Source of the DNA: Sinorhizobium fredii NGR234
Lineage (GTDB): Bacteria; Pseudomonadota; Alphaproteobacteria; Rhizobiales; Rhizobiaceae
NCBI RefSeq assembly: GCF_000018545.1
Contig: NC_012586.1
Span: 1,426,001-1,490,000 of the forward strand
DNA length: 64,000 nucleotides
Reading direction: 5' to 3'
Shown: positions 9,631-18,570 of the stretch, in pieces
How positions within the stretch are numbered: the first letter of the stretch is position 1
How the letters are laid out: each line of letters starts with the position of its first letter
Position numbers and translations under genes: made by a program
The notes under the pieces: model-generated
What the model was told of the DNA's origin: nothing
Seen by the model: only the letters and a program-made list of their open reading frames with translations
Databases searched by the model: none

Positions 9631-10662
9631 GTGACCCTCAAGCTTCAAGATATCGAAAAGACCTTCGGCAGCTTCCACGCCGTCAAAGGCGTAAGCTTCT
9701 CGCTGGCGCAGGGCGAGGTTTTGAGCCTGCTCGGACCGTCCGGCTGCGGCAAGACGACGACCTTGCGCATGATTGCCGGTTTCGAACAGCCGACGGCCGG
9801 GACGATCCTGCTGGCAAATCGGGACATCACGCACACGGCGGCGCGGCACCGCAACATCGGCATGGTCTTCCAATCCTATGCGCTGTTCCCGCATATGAGC
9901 GTTGCCGACAACGTTGCCTTCGGCCTGCGCATGCGCGGCATGGCGCGCGCCAAGCGCGACGAACGGGTGAGAACGGCGCTCGACATCGTGCGGATGGGCA
10001 AGTTTGCCGAGCGGTCGCCAAAACAGCTCTCCGGCGGCCAGCAGCAGCGCGTCGCCTTGGCACGGGCACTGGCGATCCAACCGGACATCCTGCTGTTGGA
10101 CGAACCGCTTTCGGCGCTCGATCTGAAGCTGCGCGAGGAGATGCGCGACGAGATCAACCGCATCGTCCGGGAACTGAAGATCACCACAGTCTTCGTCACC
10201 CATGACCAGAGCGAAGCGCTCGTCCTCTCCGACTATGTTGCGGTGATGAACGGCGGGGTCGTCGAACAGCTCGATACGCCGACGCGGCTCTACCGCAATC
10301 CGGAGACGCCGTTCGTGGCGGATTTCATCGGCGGCGCCAATGTCGTCAAGGGGGCGGTCGCCGCCGACACGTTCAAGGCCAGCGGCGACATCGTCATACC
10401 CTTGCCCTGCAGCGCCGACGCGGCGGCGAAGGCCATCGCCATTCGACCGGAAGACATTCGCCTTTCGGCGCCGTCGGCACCGGGTCTCTCCGGCGTCGTC
10501 GAGCAGAGCCGCTTCCTCGGCGGCACGACGGAGTATGTCGTCAGGGTTTCCCCGGCGGTGGCTCTGACGGTGCGAAACGAAAGCTACCAGCCGTTCAAGA
10601 ACGGCGATCGCGTCGGTCTAGAGGTCCAGCCTGAGCGGATCGTCTGCCTGCGTACGAATTGA
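9631..10662 (+). CDS. ABC transporter ATP-binding protein, PotA-like
   Basis: A 343-residue ATPase that energises the importer. It shows Walker A GPSGCGKTT (about residues 35-43), the signature LSGGQQQR, Walker B ILLLDEPLSALD, the switch His in VTHDQ, and a C-terminal TOBE-type regulatory region. It starts with GTG at 9631 preceded by GGTGGGAA. It lies between the transport genes and the catabolic enzymes on one strand, with 58 and 10 bases between neighbours. Confidence 0.95.
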   Translation: MTLKLQDIEKTFGSFHAVKGVSFSLAQGEVLSLLGPSGCGKTTTLRMIAGFEQPTAGTILLANRDITHTAARHRNIGMVFQSYALFPHMSVADNVAFGLRMRGMARAKRDERVRTALDIVRMGKFAERSPKQLSGGQQQRVALARALAIQPDILLLDEPLSALDLKLREEMRDEINRIVRELKITTVFVTHDQSEALVLSDYVAVMNGGVVEQLDTPTRLYRNPETPFVADFIGGANVVKGAVAADTFKASGDIVIPLPCSADAAAKAIAIRPEDIRLSAPSAPGLSGVVEQSRFLGGTTEYVVRVSPAVALTVRNESYQPFKNGDRVGLEVQPERIVCLRTN

Positions 10663-10672
10663 GTGATCCGAC

Positions 10673-11845
10673 ATGAAGATTACCGGGCTTGAGACCTTCT
10701 GTCTGGCATACCAGATGCCTTATCCGCTGACCTACCCGCGCGGCGAATACCAGTCGCGCGAGGCGGTGCTGGTCAAGGTGCACACCGACGATCCCGACAT
10801 TTTCGGTTGGGGCGAGGCGGCGATGTGGGGAGGCCCCTGGGCCACCACGACGACCGTGCTCGAACAACAGATCCAGCCGCTGATCGTCGGCCACGATCCG
10901 CGCCGTCCGGAATATCTGTGGGAGAAGGTCTATCAGGAGACATACTATCACGGCCGCAAGGGAATTCTGCTCTCCTGCCTGTCGGCCGTGGACATCGCGC
11001 TCTGGGACATTCTCGGCAAGGCAACGGGCGAGCCCGTGTGGCGCCTGCTGGGAGGGTTTGCGCGGCCGCTGCGCGCCTACGCCTCCTCGGGCTATTACCG
11101 CCGCGACTATTCGATCAACGACCTTGCCGAGGACGTCGCCAAGGCGCGGTCGACCGGCTATCGCGGCTACAAGATGAAGGTCGGCAATATCGCCTCGGCG
11201 GTGCATGCCGGCGTTCTCGACGAAACGCCGCATCGCGTTTCGATTGCCCGCGACCTCGCAAGAGTGCGTGCGGCACGCGACGCGCTGGGTGGCGACCTCG
11301 ATCTGATGTGCGATGCGACGACCTCGCTCGATGCCCGCACCGCAATGACCTATGCCGACGAATTCGAGCGGATCGGCGTTCGCTGGTTCGAGGAGCCGAC
11401 GCAGCCGGAGAACATTGCCGGCTGCGCCGAGCTCGCACGTCGGACCCGCATTCCGATCGCCGGCTTCGAAACCGAGACCAACAAGTTCAATTTTGCCGCG
11501 ATGATGGATGCCGGCGCCATCCAGATGGTCCAGCCTGATGTCATTCAGGTCGGCGGCATTACCGAGGCACGCAAGATCGCCGCCTACGCGCAGATGCGCC
11601 ACCTCGGCTTCTCCAGCAAGAACTACAGCACCGCCGTCAGTCTCGCGGCATGTCTCAACCTTCTCTACGCGCTGCCGAACGCTGACTACTTCGAGTGCGA
11701 CATGGATCCGTCACCGTGGCGGGAAGAGTTCCTGCGCGCGCCGCTGTTCACATTCGACGGTGGCATGGTCGAACCCTTTGAACGGCCCGGCCTCGGGCTC
11801 GACATCGATGAAGCCGCATTGTCGGCATGGCGGGTATCCCAATGA
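10673..11845 (+). CDS. Enolase-superfamily (mandelate racemase-type) acid-sugar dehydratase
   Basis: A 390-residue enzyme of the mandelate racemase/muconate lactonising enzyme group. Visible catalytic features are the KxK pair K167/K169, and the metal ligands D214, E240 (in WFEEP) and E266 (in GFETE). The usual C-terminal catalytic His (a PHxW-type segment before TAxxLAA) is replaced by Lys (SSKNYSTA, K316). That is unusual and may change the reaction from the His-dependent dehydratases. Members typically remove a proton alpha to a carboxylate; dehydration of a sugar acid to a 2-keto-3-deoxy acid would feed the aldolases in this locus (inference). Confidence 0.88.
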   Translation: MKITGLETFCLAYQMPYPLTYPRGEYQSREAVLVKVHTDDPDIFGWGEAAMWGGPWATTTTVLEQQIQPLIVGHDPRRPEYLWEKVYQETYYHGRKGILLSCLSAVDIALWDILGKATGEPVWRLLGGFARPLRAYASSGYYRRDYSINDLAEDVAKARSTGYRGYKMKVGNIASAVHAGVLDETPHRVSIARDLARVRAARDALGGDLDLMCDATTSLDARTAMTYADEFERIGVRWFEEPTQPENIAGCAELARRTRIPIAGFETETNKFNFAAMMDAGAIQMVQPDVIQVGGITEARKIAAYAQMRHLGFSSKNYSTAVSLAACLNLLYALPNADYFECDMDPSPWREEFLRAPLFTFDGGMVEPFERPGLGLDIDEAALSAWRVSQ

Positions 11846-12630
11846 CTGCAAATACATTCGACACGACACTTTTCCGTGGCAAGGTGGCCCTGGTGACCGG
11901 TGCTGCGGGCGGCATCGGCGCCGCGATCGCCGGCGCCTTCGCCGACCTCGGCGCTCATGTCATCGTCCAGGACATCGACGCAGGCCGGCTATCTCGACGC
12001 GCATCCGAGCTTTCCCGCGATGATCACAAAATAACCGCCATCGGCGGAGACCTTTCGATCCCCGGCACGGCGGACACGGTGTTCGACCGGGCGCTGGCCA
12101 CCCATGATCGGGTGGATTTCCTGGTCAACAACGCCGGGCGCTCCTGGGGTGTCGCCACCGACCAGATCACCGCCGAGCGCACCGACGAACTGATGGAGCT
12201 GAACTTCAACAGCGTGCTCTGGCTGTCGAAACGCTTCATCGCCCACGCCCGGACGCACGGCGAGGGCGGCTCCATCATCCAGGTCTCCTCGACCGCCGGC
12301 ATCACCGGCTTTCAGCGCCGGGCAGTCTACTGCGCCACGAAATTCGGCGTCATCGGGCTGACCAAAGTCCTGGCGCTCGACCACGCCCGCGACAATATCC
12401 GGGTCAATGCGATCCTGCCGCATGTCGTCGAGACCGACATGTTCCGCACGGTCGCAACCCCCCAGGACGCCGCCACATGGCGCGCCGCGATCCCGATGGG
12501 CCGCTTCGCGCAAGTGGAGGATGTCGCCAATCTTGCGATATTCCTTTGTTCACCGGCTGCGAGCTATCTAACAGGCGGGCTTTACCCGGTCGATGGCGGC
12601 GCCATGGCCGGATCCTTTGGAGGCGAATGA
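11842..12630 (+). CDS. Short-chain dehydrogenase/reductase
   Basis: A 262-residue classical SDR. It shows the cofactor motif TGAAGGIG (19-26), NNAG (96-99) and the catalytic set S150, Y163, K167 (YxxxK). The start at 11842 overlaps the previous stop as ATGA, a typical translational coupling; an ATG at 11827 is possible but less likely. It probably oxidises a hydroxyl group of the catabolic intermediate with NAD(P)+. The substrate is not predictable from sequence. Confidence 0.92.
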   Translation: MTANTFDTTLFRGKVALVTGAAGGIGAAIAGAFADLGAHVIVQDIDAGRLSRRASELSRDDHKITAIGGDLSIPGTADTVFDRALATHDRVDFLVNNAGRSWGVATDQITAERTDELMELNFNSVLWLSKRFIAHARTHGEGGSIIQVSSTAGITGFQRRAVYCATKFGVIGLTKVLALDHARDNIRVNAILPHVVETDMFRTVATPQDAATWRAAIPMGRFAQVEDVANLAIFLCSPAASYLTGGLYPVDGGAMAGSFGGE

Positions 12631-13382
12631 TGACCGTAATACGCATGGCAAGCCGGCACACCGAACTCGCTTTCTGGCTGATGACACCGAACGAGAATGC
12701 CTGCGAGATCGCATCGATCCTCGGCTACGGCACTGTCATCATCGACATGGAGCACGGCACCTTCGAGCCCTCGACCGCGGCGCGCAGCATCACGATCGCC
12801 AAGGCTTTCGGCATGACCGTCTATACGCGCGTCGCCAGCGCCGAACGCGTCCCTATCCAGCATGCACTCGACTTCGGCAGCGACGGCGTGATCCTGCCGC
12901 AGATCGAGGGCGTCGAGCATGCGCGGGCGGCCACGGCCTTCGCCAAGTTCCCGCCGCTCGGCGTGCGCGGTTTCGGGGGCGGCAAGACCGTCAACTACAT
13001 GCCGGCGCCGCGCCACTTCGTCGAGGCGGAGAACCGCCGGACCAAATGCTGGGTGATGATCGAAACCGCGCAGGCGCTGGAGGAGGTCGAGAAGATCGCC
13101 GGGCTCGCCGCGGTCGATGGACTCTTCATCGGGCCGAACGATCTTTCGCTGGCGCGCGGACGCGGCGAATATCTCGCCGACGGCAGCGATCACGACGATA
13201 TCACGCGTATCGCTCGCGCCGCCCAGGCGCATGACAAGCCCTGGGCGATGCCGGTGTTGAGCAAGCTCGATCGCGATCTGGCACGCAGCCTCAACATCGC
13301 CTTCATGGCCACCACCGACGACCTCACGGCGCTGCGCGACGGTCTTGCCGTCGGATTGCAGATGGTGGAGGAACCGCGTTGA
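12630..13382 (+). CDS. HpcH/HpaI-type aldolase (second copy)
   Basis: A 250-residue paralogue of the aldolase at 5085, with the same motifs DMEHG, MIETAQALEE and DGLFIGPNDLS, so the divalent metal ligands (Glu and Asp) are intact. GGAGG lies six bases before the ATG at 12630; the adjacent ATG at 12627 is also in frame. It overlaps the SDR stop by one base. It probably splits the keto-deoxy acid made by the dehydratase into pyruvate (or oxaloacetate) and an aldehyde taken by the next gene product. Confidence 0.9.
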   Translation: MTVIRMASRHTELAFWLMTPNENACEIASILGYGTVIIDMEHGTFEPSTAARSITIAKAFGMTVYTRVASAERVPIQHALDFGSDGVILPQIEGVEHARAATAFAKFPPLGVRGFGGGKTVNYMPAPRHFVEAENRRTKCWVMIETAQALEEVEKIAGLAAVDGLFIGPNDLSLARGRGEYLADGSDHDDITRIARAAQAHDKPWAMPVLSKLDRDLARSLNIAFMATTDDLTALRDGLAVGLQMVEEPR

Positions 13383-14806
13383 CGACCGTTCTGATCAACG
13401 GCGCTTGGGAAGTCGGCGAGAACGCCGGCCTGCCCGTGGTCGATCCGGCGACCGAGCGCGAAATCTGCAGCGTTCCGAGCGCCAGCGAGGACCAGGTGCG
13501 CCGCGCGGTCGAAGCCGCGGCTGCAGCACAGCCGGCCTGGGCGGCGCTCGAGCCCTGGCGACGGGCGGATGCGCTGCGCGCAATGGCCGCCTGCCTTTCG
13601 CAGAACAGGCAGGAGCTTGCCGAACTCATCAGTGCGGAAGTCGGCAAGCCGCTGCGCAAGGCGGGCGAGGATGTCGACAACGCGGCGGTCTATCTCGACT
13701 ACATGGCCCAATGGGACCGGCGTATCGAGGGCGAGATCGTGCCTGCGGACAATCGCGACGAGACGATCCTCCTGACACGCGTACCGGTCGGCGTCGTTGC
13801 GGCGATCACCGCCTGGAACTATCCGCTGGATCTTTTCATCCGCAAGGCGGCACCGGCCCTCCTTACCGGCAACACCATGGTGGTGAAGCCGACCGAGGTC
13901 ACCCCCCTTGCCACGATCCGGGCGATCGAGCTCATTTCCGAGCAGAAATGCGTGCCCGACGGCGTCCTGAACCTCGTCACCGGCGGCGGCGCGGTCGGCG
14001 CCCGGCTCTGCGCGCATCCGCTCGTCAACATGATCACGATGACCGGCCACCGCGACACCGGCAAGAGGATCATGGCCGGCGCCGCGATGACGCTCGCGCG
14101 TGTTTCGCTCGAGCTCGGCGGCAGTGCGCCGGCGATCGTCTGGAAGGACGCCGATCTCGACCTCGCCGCCGACGCCATCGCCTTTGCCAGCTTCGAGAAC
14201 AGCGGCCAGGTCTGCACCTCGTCGGAGCGGATCCTGGTGCACCGGGACGTGCATGACGATTTCGTCGAGCGCCTGGTCGAACGCGCCAACCGCCTGAAGG
14301 TCGGCGGCGCGCGCGAGAACGTCGATCTCGGCCCGCTGGTCAACCGGGTCCAGTTCCAAAAGGTGTCCGAAGCGATCGACGTCGCCAGGGCAGAAGGCGG
14401 GACGTTGCGATGCGGCGGCCATGGTCTCCCCTCGCTGCCCGCGACCGGCTATTGGGTGCGGCCAACGGTGATGACCGACGTCACCCCGGAGATGTCGATC
14501 TTCAAGGATGAAACCTTCGGGCCGATCGCCCCGGTCATCCGCATCGACAGCTTCGAGGAGGCGATCCGCCTTGCCAACGCCACCCGCTACGGCCTATCCG
14601 CCTTCCTGTTCAGCAATGATTACCGGCTGATCATGCGCGCGCAGAGCGAGCTTCGTTTCGGGGAGATCTACGTCAACCGGACGATGGGCGAGGCGCTGCA
14701 GGGTTTTCACAACGGCCACCAGGAATCCGGCATCGGCGGCGAGGACGGCAAGCACGGCGTGCTGAAGTATACCCAGATCCGCACCGTCTACCATCGTTAC
14801 GGCTAG
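13379..14806 (+). CDS. NAD(P)+-dependent aldehyde dehydrogenase
   Basis: A 475-residue ALDH-superfamily enzyme of normal length. Catalytic residues are visible: N147 (AWNYP), K170, general base E245 (LELGG) and nucleophile C279 (SGQVCTS). It starts with TTG at 13379, overlapping the aldolase stop as TTGA, with GGAGG upstream. It likely oxidises the aldehyde released by the aldolase, such as glycolaldehyde, lactaldehyde or a semialdehyde; the exact one is unknown. Confidence 0.94.
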   Translation: MTTVLINGAWEVGENAGLPVVDPATEREICSVPSASEDQVRRAVEAAAAAQPAWAALEPWRRADALRAMAACLSQNRQELAELISAEVGKPLRKAGEDVDNAAVYLDYMAQWDRRIEGEIVPADNRDETILLTRVPVGVVAAITAWNYPLDLFIRKAAPALLTGNTMVVKPTEVTPLATIRAIELISEQKCVPDGVLNLVTGGGAVGARLCAHPLVNMITMTGHRDTGKRIMAGAAMTLARVSLELGGSAPAIVWKDADLDLAADAIAFASFENSGQVCTSSERILVHRDVHDDFVERLVERANRLKVGGARENVDLGPLVNRVQFQKVSEAIDVARAEGGTLRCGGHGLPSLPATGYWVRPTVMTDVTPEMSIFKDETFGPIAPVIRIDSFEEAIRLANATRYGLSAFLFSNDYRLIMRAQSELRFGEIYVNRTMGEALQGFHNGHQESGIGGEDGKHGVLKYTQIRTVYHRYG

Positions 14807-14813
14807 AGCCATC

Positions 14814-16424
14814 ATGGAAGAATTCGACTTCATCATCGTCGGCGCAGGCTCGGCGGGCTGCGTGCTGGCCAACCGCCTGAGTGCCGACGGCCGTAACACC
14901 GTGCTGCTCCTCGAGGCGGGCGGCAGCGACCGTTCGCCGATCATCAAGATGCCTGCGGCGACCGATCTCTACGGGATCGGCAACCCGAAATACGACTGGA
15001 ACTATCTGACCGAACCCGACCCAACCCGCTGCGGCCGGCAGGATGTCTGGCCGCGCGGAAAAGTCATAGGCGGCAGCAGTTCGCTTTGCGGGCTCGTCTA
15101 TATGCGCGGGCAGGCGAGTGACTATGACAGCTGGGCGGCGCTCGGCAATCCGGGATGGTCCTATGCGGATGTGCTGCCCTACTTCAAGCGCAGCGAAACG
15201 AGCGAGAACGGGGCGGACGCCTATCGCGGCGGCGATGGGCCGCTGCGTACGTCCAACCTGCGCAGCCGCCATCCCCTGGCCGAAAAATTCGTCGAAGCGG
15301 CGATTGCCACCGGCCTGCCGGCGAACGACGACTTCAACGGCCGGTCGCAGGAAGGCGCCGGTTTCGTCCAGGCGAACCAGATCTTCGGCAGGCGTCACAG
15401 CGCCGCCGATGCCTACCTCAAACCCAGTCGCGGCAGCAGAAATCTCGAGGTTCGCGCCAAGGCGCAGGTCACGCGCATCATCTTCGAAGACCGTGCCGCC
15501 GTGGGCATCGAGTATATTCGACGCGACAGCACGCGGGATATCGTGCGGGCGCGGCGCGAGGTCATCCTATCGGCCGGCACGATCGCCTCGCCACAGCTTT
15601 TGATGCTTTCGGGCGTCGGCGACGCCGCCGAACTTGCGAGCTTCGGCATCGAAGCCTGCCATCATCTGCCAGGGGTGGGAAAGAACCTCAGAGACCACGT
15701 CGGCGTCTACCTCACCTACCGGGTCGACCAGCCGACCTACAATAGCGAGGCGGGGCTCTTCAAATCCGCGCTGCACGGCGCGAACTGGCTGTTGCGCGGC
15801 CGCGGTCCCGGCACGGCGCCCGGCGCCCAGGCTATGGTTTTCATGCGCTCCGATCCGAGCCGCTCGGACCCCGATCTGCAGCTGCATTTCACACCGGTCG
15901 GGTACAAGCTGACGCCGGACGAACTGATCGTCCTCAAGGACCCGGTGGTGACCGCCATCCCCAATGTCAGCCGCCCGGAAAGCTGCGGCCATCTCACGCT
16001 CCGCAGCGGCAACTTCCGCGATCCGCCGCGGATTTTTGCCCGGCTTCTCGAAGCGGAGAGCGACGTCCGGGCACTGATTGCCGGCTCCAAATATATTCGC
16101 CGCATTTTCGCCGCGCCGCCGCTCGCCCGGCATGTCGTCGAGGAACTGGCGCCCGGCAAACCTGAGATGACGGATGCCGACTGGGAGGAATTCCTGCGCC
16201 GCGAAAGCGTCACGGTTTTCCACCCGGTCGGAACCTGCAAGATGGGACCCGATCCGATGGCGGTGGTCGACAGCAGCCTGCGTGTCCACGGCATCGAGAA
16301 GTTGCGCGTCGTCGACGCATCGATCATGCCGCATCTCGTCAGCGGCAACACCAACGCCCCGACCGTGATGATCGGCGAACGCGGTGCGGATCTGATCCTT
16401 TCGGAAGAGGGGAGGTCAGGGTGA
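14814..16424 (+). CDS. GMC-family FAD oxidoreductase (choline dehydrogenase-like)
   Basis: A 536-residue glucose-methanol-choline oxidoreductase. The FAD motif GAGSAGCVLANRLS is at residues 9-22. The GMC signature region follows (GGSSSLCGLVYMRG, about 84-97), and the C-terminal active-site His lies in VFHPVGTCKMG with a partner Asn in SGNTNAPTVMIGE. It oxidises a primary or secondary alcohol and passes electrons to a quinone or oxygen. Seven bases separate it from the aldehyde dehydrogenase, so an alcohol-to-aldehyde-to-acid sequence is plausible. Confidence 0.92.
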   Translation: MEEFDFIIVGAGSAGCVLANRLSADGRNTVLLLEAGGSDRSPIIKMPAATDLYGIGNPKYDWNYLTEPDPTRCGRQDVWPRGKVIGGSSSLCGLVYMRGQASDYDSWAALGNPGWSYADVLPYFKRSETSENGADAYRGGDGPLRTSNLRSRHPLAEKFVEAAIATGLPANDDFNGRSQEGAGFVQANQIFGRRHSAADAYLKPSRGSRNLEVRAKAQVTRIIFEDRAAVGIEYIRRDSTRDIVRARREVILSAGTIASPQLLMLSGVGDAAELASFGIEACHHLPGVGKNLRDHVGVYLTYRVDQPTYNSEAGLFKSALHGANWLLRGRGPGTAPGAQAMVFMRSDPSRSDPDLQLHFTPVGYKLTPDELIVLKDPVVTAIPNVSRPESCGHLTLRSGNFRDPPRIFARLLEAESDVRALIAGSKYIRRIFAAPPLARHVVEELAPGKPEMTDADWEEFLRRESVTVFHPVGTCKMGPDPMAVVDSSLRVHGIEKLRVVDASIMPHLVSGNTNAPTVMIGERGADLILSEEGRSG

Positions 16425-17602
16425 CCCGTATCGATGCCGTCGACCTTTTCCTTCTTCAGGTGCCGGACTTCGACGCGGCGCGCGATCCGGTCAAGGATAC
16501 GCTGCTGGTCAGAGTGCGTGCCGGCGAGTTCGAGGGCTGGGGCGAGTGCGAGGCAGCACCCTTCGTGTCGCTTGCCGCCTTCGTCACGCCAGAGTCGCAC
16601 AGCACCTCACAGCCGATCGGCGCCTCGGTGCTCGGGGAGAGGCTCGAGGACCCTGCAGACATCGCCAGAATGGCGCAGCGGATCGCTGAAAGCAGCATGA
16701 ACGTGCTTCAAGCGCCGCATATCTTTTCGGGCGTCGAGATGGCGCTTTGGGACGCACTCGGGAAAAGGCTCCAAGAACCGGTCTATCGGCTGCTGGGCTA
16801 TGAAAAGGCTTTCCCCAAGCAACCCTATGTCGTCCAGCCCTTCGCTTCGGCGCCCGAGCAGACCTATCTCGACATGCGGCGTCTTGTTCGAGCGGGATAT
16901 GGCGCCGTGAAGACCGGCTGGAACGGGTTTGGCGGCGGAGATTTCGCCGCCGATCGGGACCAGCTTGCGGCCGCGCGTGAAGGGTTGGGGCGGGACGGCC
17001 GGCTTTTCCTCGATGCGGCGCGCGTCTGGGGGAACGATGTCGCGGCCGCCAGGTCCTATTCGCACCTGCTGGACGCGTTCGATGTGGAGTGGGTGGAGGA
17101 GCCGTTCGATGCGACTGCGCTCGGCGCTTTTGCCGATTTCAGCCACTATCACGGGCGCAAGCGCGTGGCGGCGGGCGAAAACGTTCACTCCATCGCGCAG
17201 GCGCGCCAGCTCCTGGACATTGCCGATGTCGGCGTGATCCAGATCGATTGCGGCCGGATTGGCGGGATCGCGGCTGCCCGCGACGTTGCGCTGTACGCTG
17301 ATCAGCGAGGCGCGTCCTTCGTCAATCACACCTATACGTCGCATCTGGCGCTGAGCGCAGCGCTGCAGGCCTATGCCGGTTTGGAGCGCCATAGCCTGTG
17401 CGAATACCCGATGGACCGGCCGTCGCTGTCATGGGCGATTTGCAGTGAACACCTGCTGCCCGATGGCGAGGGGAAAGTCAGCGCGCCTGAAAAGCTCGGC
17501 CTCGGTCTGCCCGTCGCGCCAGAGGCGGTGCTGAAATATGTGGTGGATACAGAGATCCGCTTTGGCGCCACGCTGCTCTATCGCACGCCGTCCATTGGTT
17601 AG
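16421..17602 (+). CDS. Enolase-superfamily enzyme (mandelate racemase-type), second copy
   Basis: A 393-residue member distinct from the one at 10673. Metal ligands D198, E226 (WVEEP) and E253 (AAGEN) are present. K164 occupies the first-base position as KTG rather than KxK, and His residues H303/H308 (VNHTYTSH) occupy the C-terminal acid/base region. It starts with GTG overlapping the GMC stop (GTGA) after GAGGGGAGG. Last gene of the operon. Two different enolase-superfamily members suggest two sequential or alternative dehydration/isomerisation steps. Confidence 0.88.
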   Translation: MTRIDAVDLFLLQVPDFDAARDPVKDTLLVRVRAGEFEGWGECEAAPFVSLAAFVTPESHSTSQPIGASVLGERLEDPADIARMAQRIAESSMNVLQAPHIFSGVEMALWDALGKRLQEPVYRLLGYEKAFPKQPYVVQPFASAPEQTYLDMRRLVRAGYGAVKTGWNGFGGGDFAADRDQLAAAREGLGRDGRLFLDAARVWGNDVAAARSYSHLLDAFDVEWVEEPFDATALGAFADFSHYHGRKRVAAGENVHSIAQARQLLDIADVGVIQIDCGRIGGIAAARDVALYADQRGASFVNHTYTSHLALSAALQAYAGLERHSLCEYPMDRPSLSWAICSEHLLPDGEGKVSAPEKLGLGLPVAPEAVLKYVVDTEIRFGATLLYRTPSIG

Positions 17603-17638
17603 CGCCCGGGGAGGGGAAAACGGGGAGGCGTCGCGGGC

Positions 17639-17980
17639 TCACGCCGCGTCCCACGGTTTGCGCCATTGCGGCGGCCAGCGGTCGAAATCCTTGGCCATCC
17701 AGACCATCTCGCCCTCGAGGACGAACAGGACGTAGCGCGGCGGATCAGGCCAACCGAACCAGAAGCGCTCCTTGACGATCCAGCGGCGGCCGTCGAGCTA
17801 TGCCACGGCGACGGTCGTATCTCCGAAACGCCACATCTGCGTGTGGCGCTCTATCCATTCCCTATCGGCGATCCCCGGGCGGCGCCATGGAACAGCAACC
17901 CGCCGGCTTCGTCGGAAACGCCAGAACCAGCGCAGTTCTTCCCACAGACCTTGACCCAAACCATCACACTCGAACGCCAT
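17639..17980 (-). pseudogene. Small hypothetical gene broken by an in-frame TAG
   Basis: Read on the minus strand from the ATG at 17980, one frame gives a Trp/Arg-rich protein of 113 codons interrupted by a single TAG at 17798-17800. Coding-like sequence continues in the same frame on both sides (before: RHTQMWRFGDTTVAVA; after: LDGRRWIVKERFWFGWP, then a region ending WPPQWRKPWDAA). An upstream ATG at 18001 is also in frame. No family is recognised. The likeliest explanation is a recent nonsense mutation, with a sequencing error or readthrough as alternatives. Confidence 0.6.
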
Positions 17981-18165
17981 CGTCGGCTCACGAATGTTCA
18001 CGCAGACGCATTGTTGAATTTGCTATGCATAACGCAAAAATTCCATTGCGGTCGATTGTGGTGCTGGATTTCCGTCAACCATCGCGCTAGCTGTGCGCGC
18101 GTTCTGCCTTTTCCAAGGGCGGAGCTTGAAGACCGCAAGAGTCAAAGGAAACTAGGAGTGCGCAG

Positions 18166-18417
18166 TTGAAGAAGGTCGTTTCCGTCCTTTTCATTACGGT
18201 CGTCACCATGGTCTTGGTCGTCGGCTGGAGATGGTACGCTTATGTCACCAACACCGAGAAGCCTTACGACGAGGTCGGCATCGAACTGAACATCCGTATG
18301 CCAGGGCCTCTCAATGCATGGGGCTGCAAGCGCTTGCACGAAACCTTCGGCAACGTTCCCGCGCCGCATGGCTGCCAGTCATCGCAAGGCCCGTTGGTGT
18401 GGAAAGTCAATGAGTAA
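18166..18417 (+). CDS. Small membrane-anchored/exported hypothetical protein
   Basis: An 83-residue protein with an N-terminal hydrophobic helix (about residues 4-26) and a soluble tail containing two cysteines (WGCKRLHETFGN and HGCQSS). I think similar proteins occur in rhizobia but cannot name a function. The start is TTG at 18166, supported by TAGGAG with seven-base spacing. It lies alone between the broken gene and the ZIP locus. Confidence 0.65.
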   Translation: MKKVVSVLFITVVTMVLVVGWRWYAYVTNTEKPYDEVGIELNIRMPGPLNAWGCKRLHETFGNVPAPHGCQSSQGPLVWKVNE

Positions 18418-18570
18418 GGCGCTTGCGCTGCCGCGCCGCAATGCGTGCCCGGTGCGAGCGGATCGCAAACCGGCAATGAAGACGAGCGACGGTGAGCGGC
18501 GCCGACGGAGCAGGCGAGGGTGGTGAGATCAGCCGGCTCGCCGCATCTTCTTGGCGCCCCCTTTTCGGTA

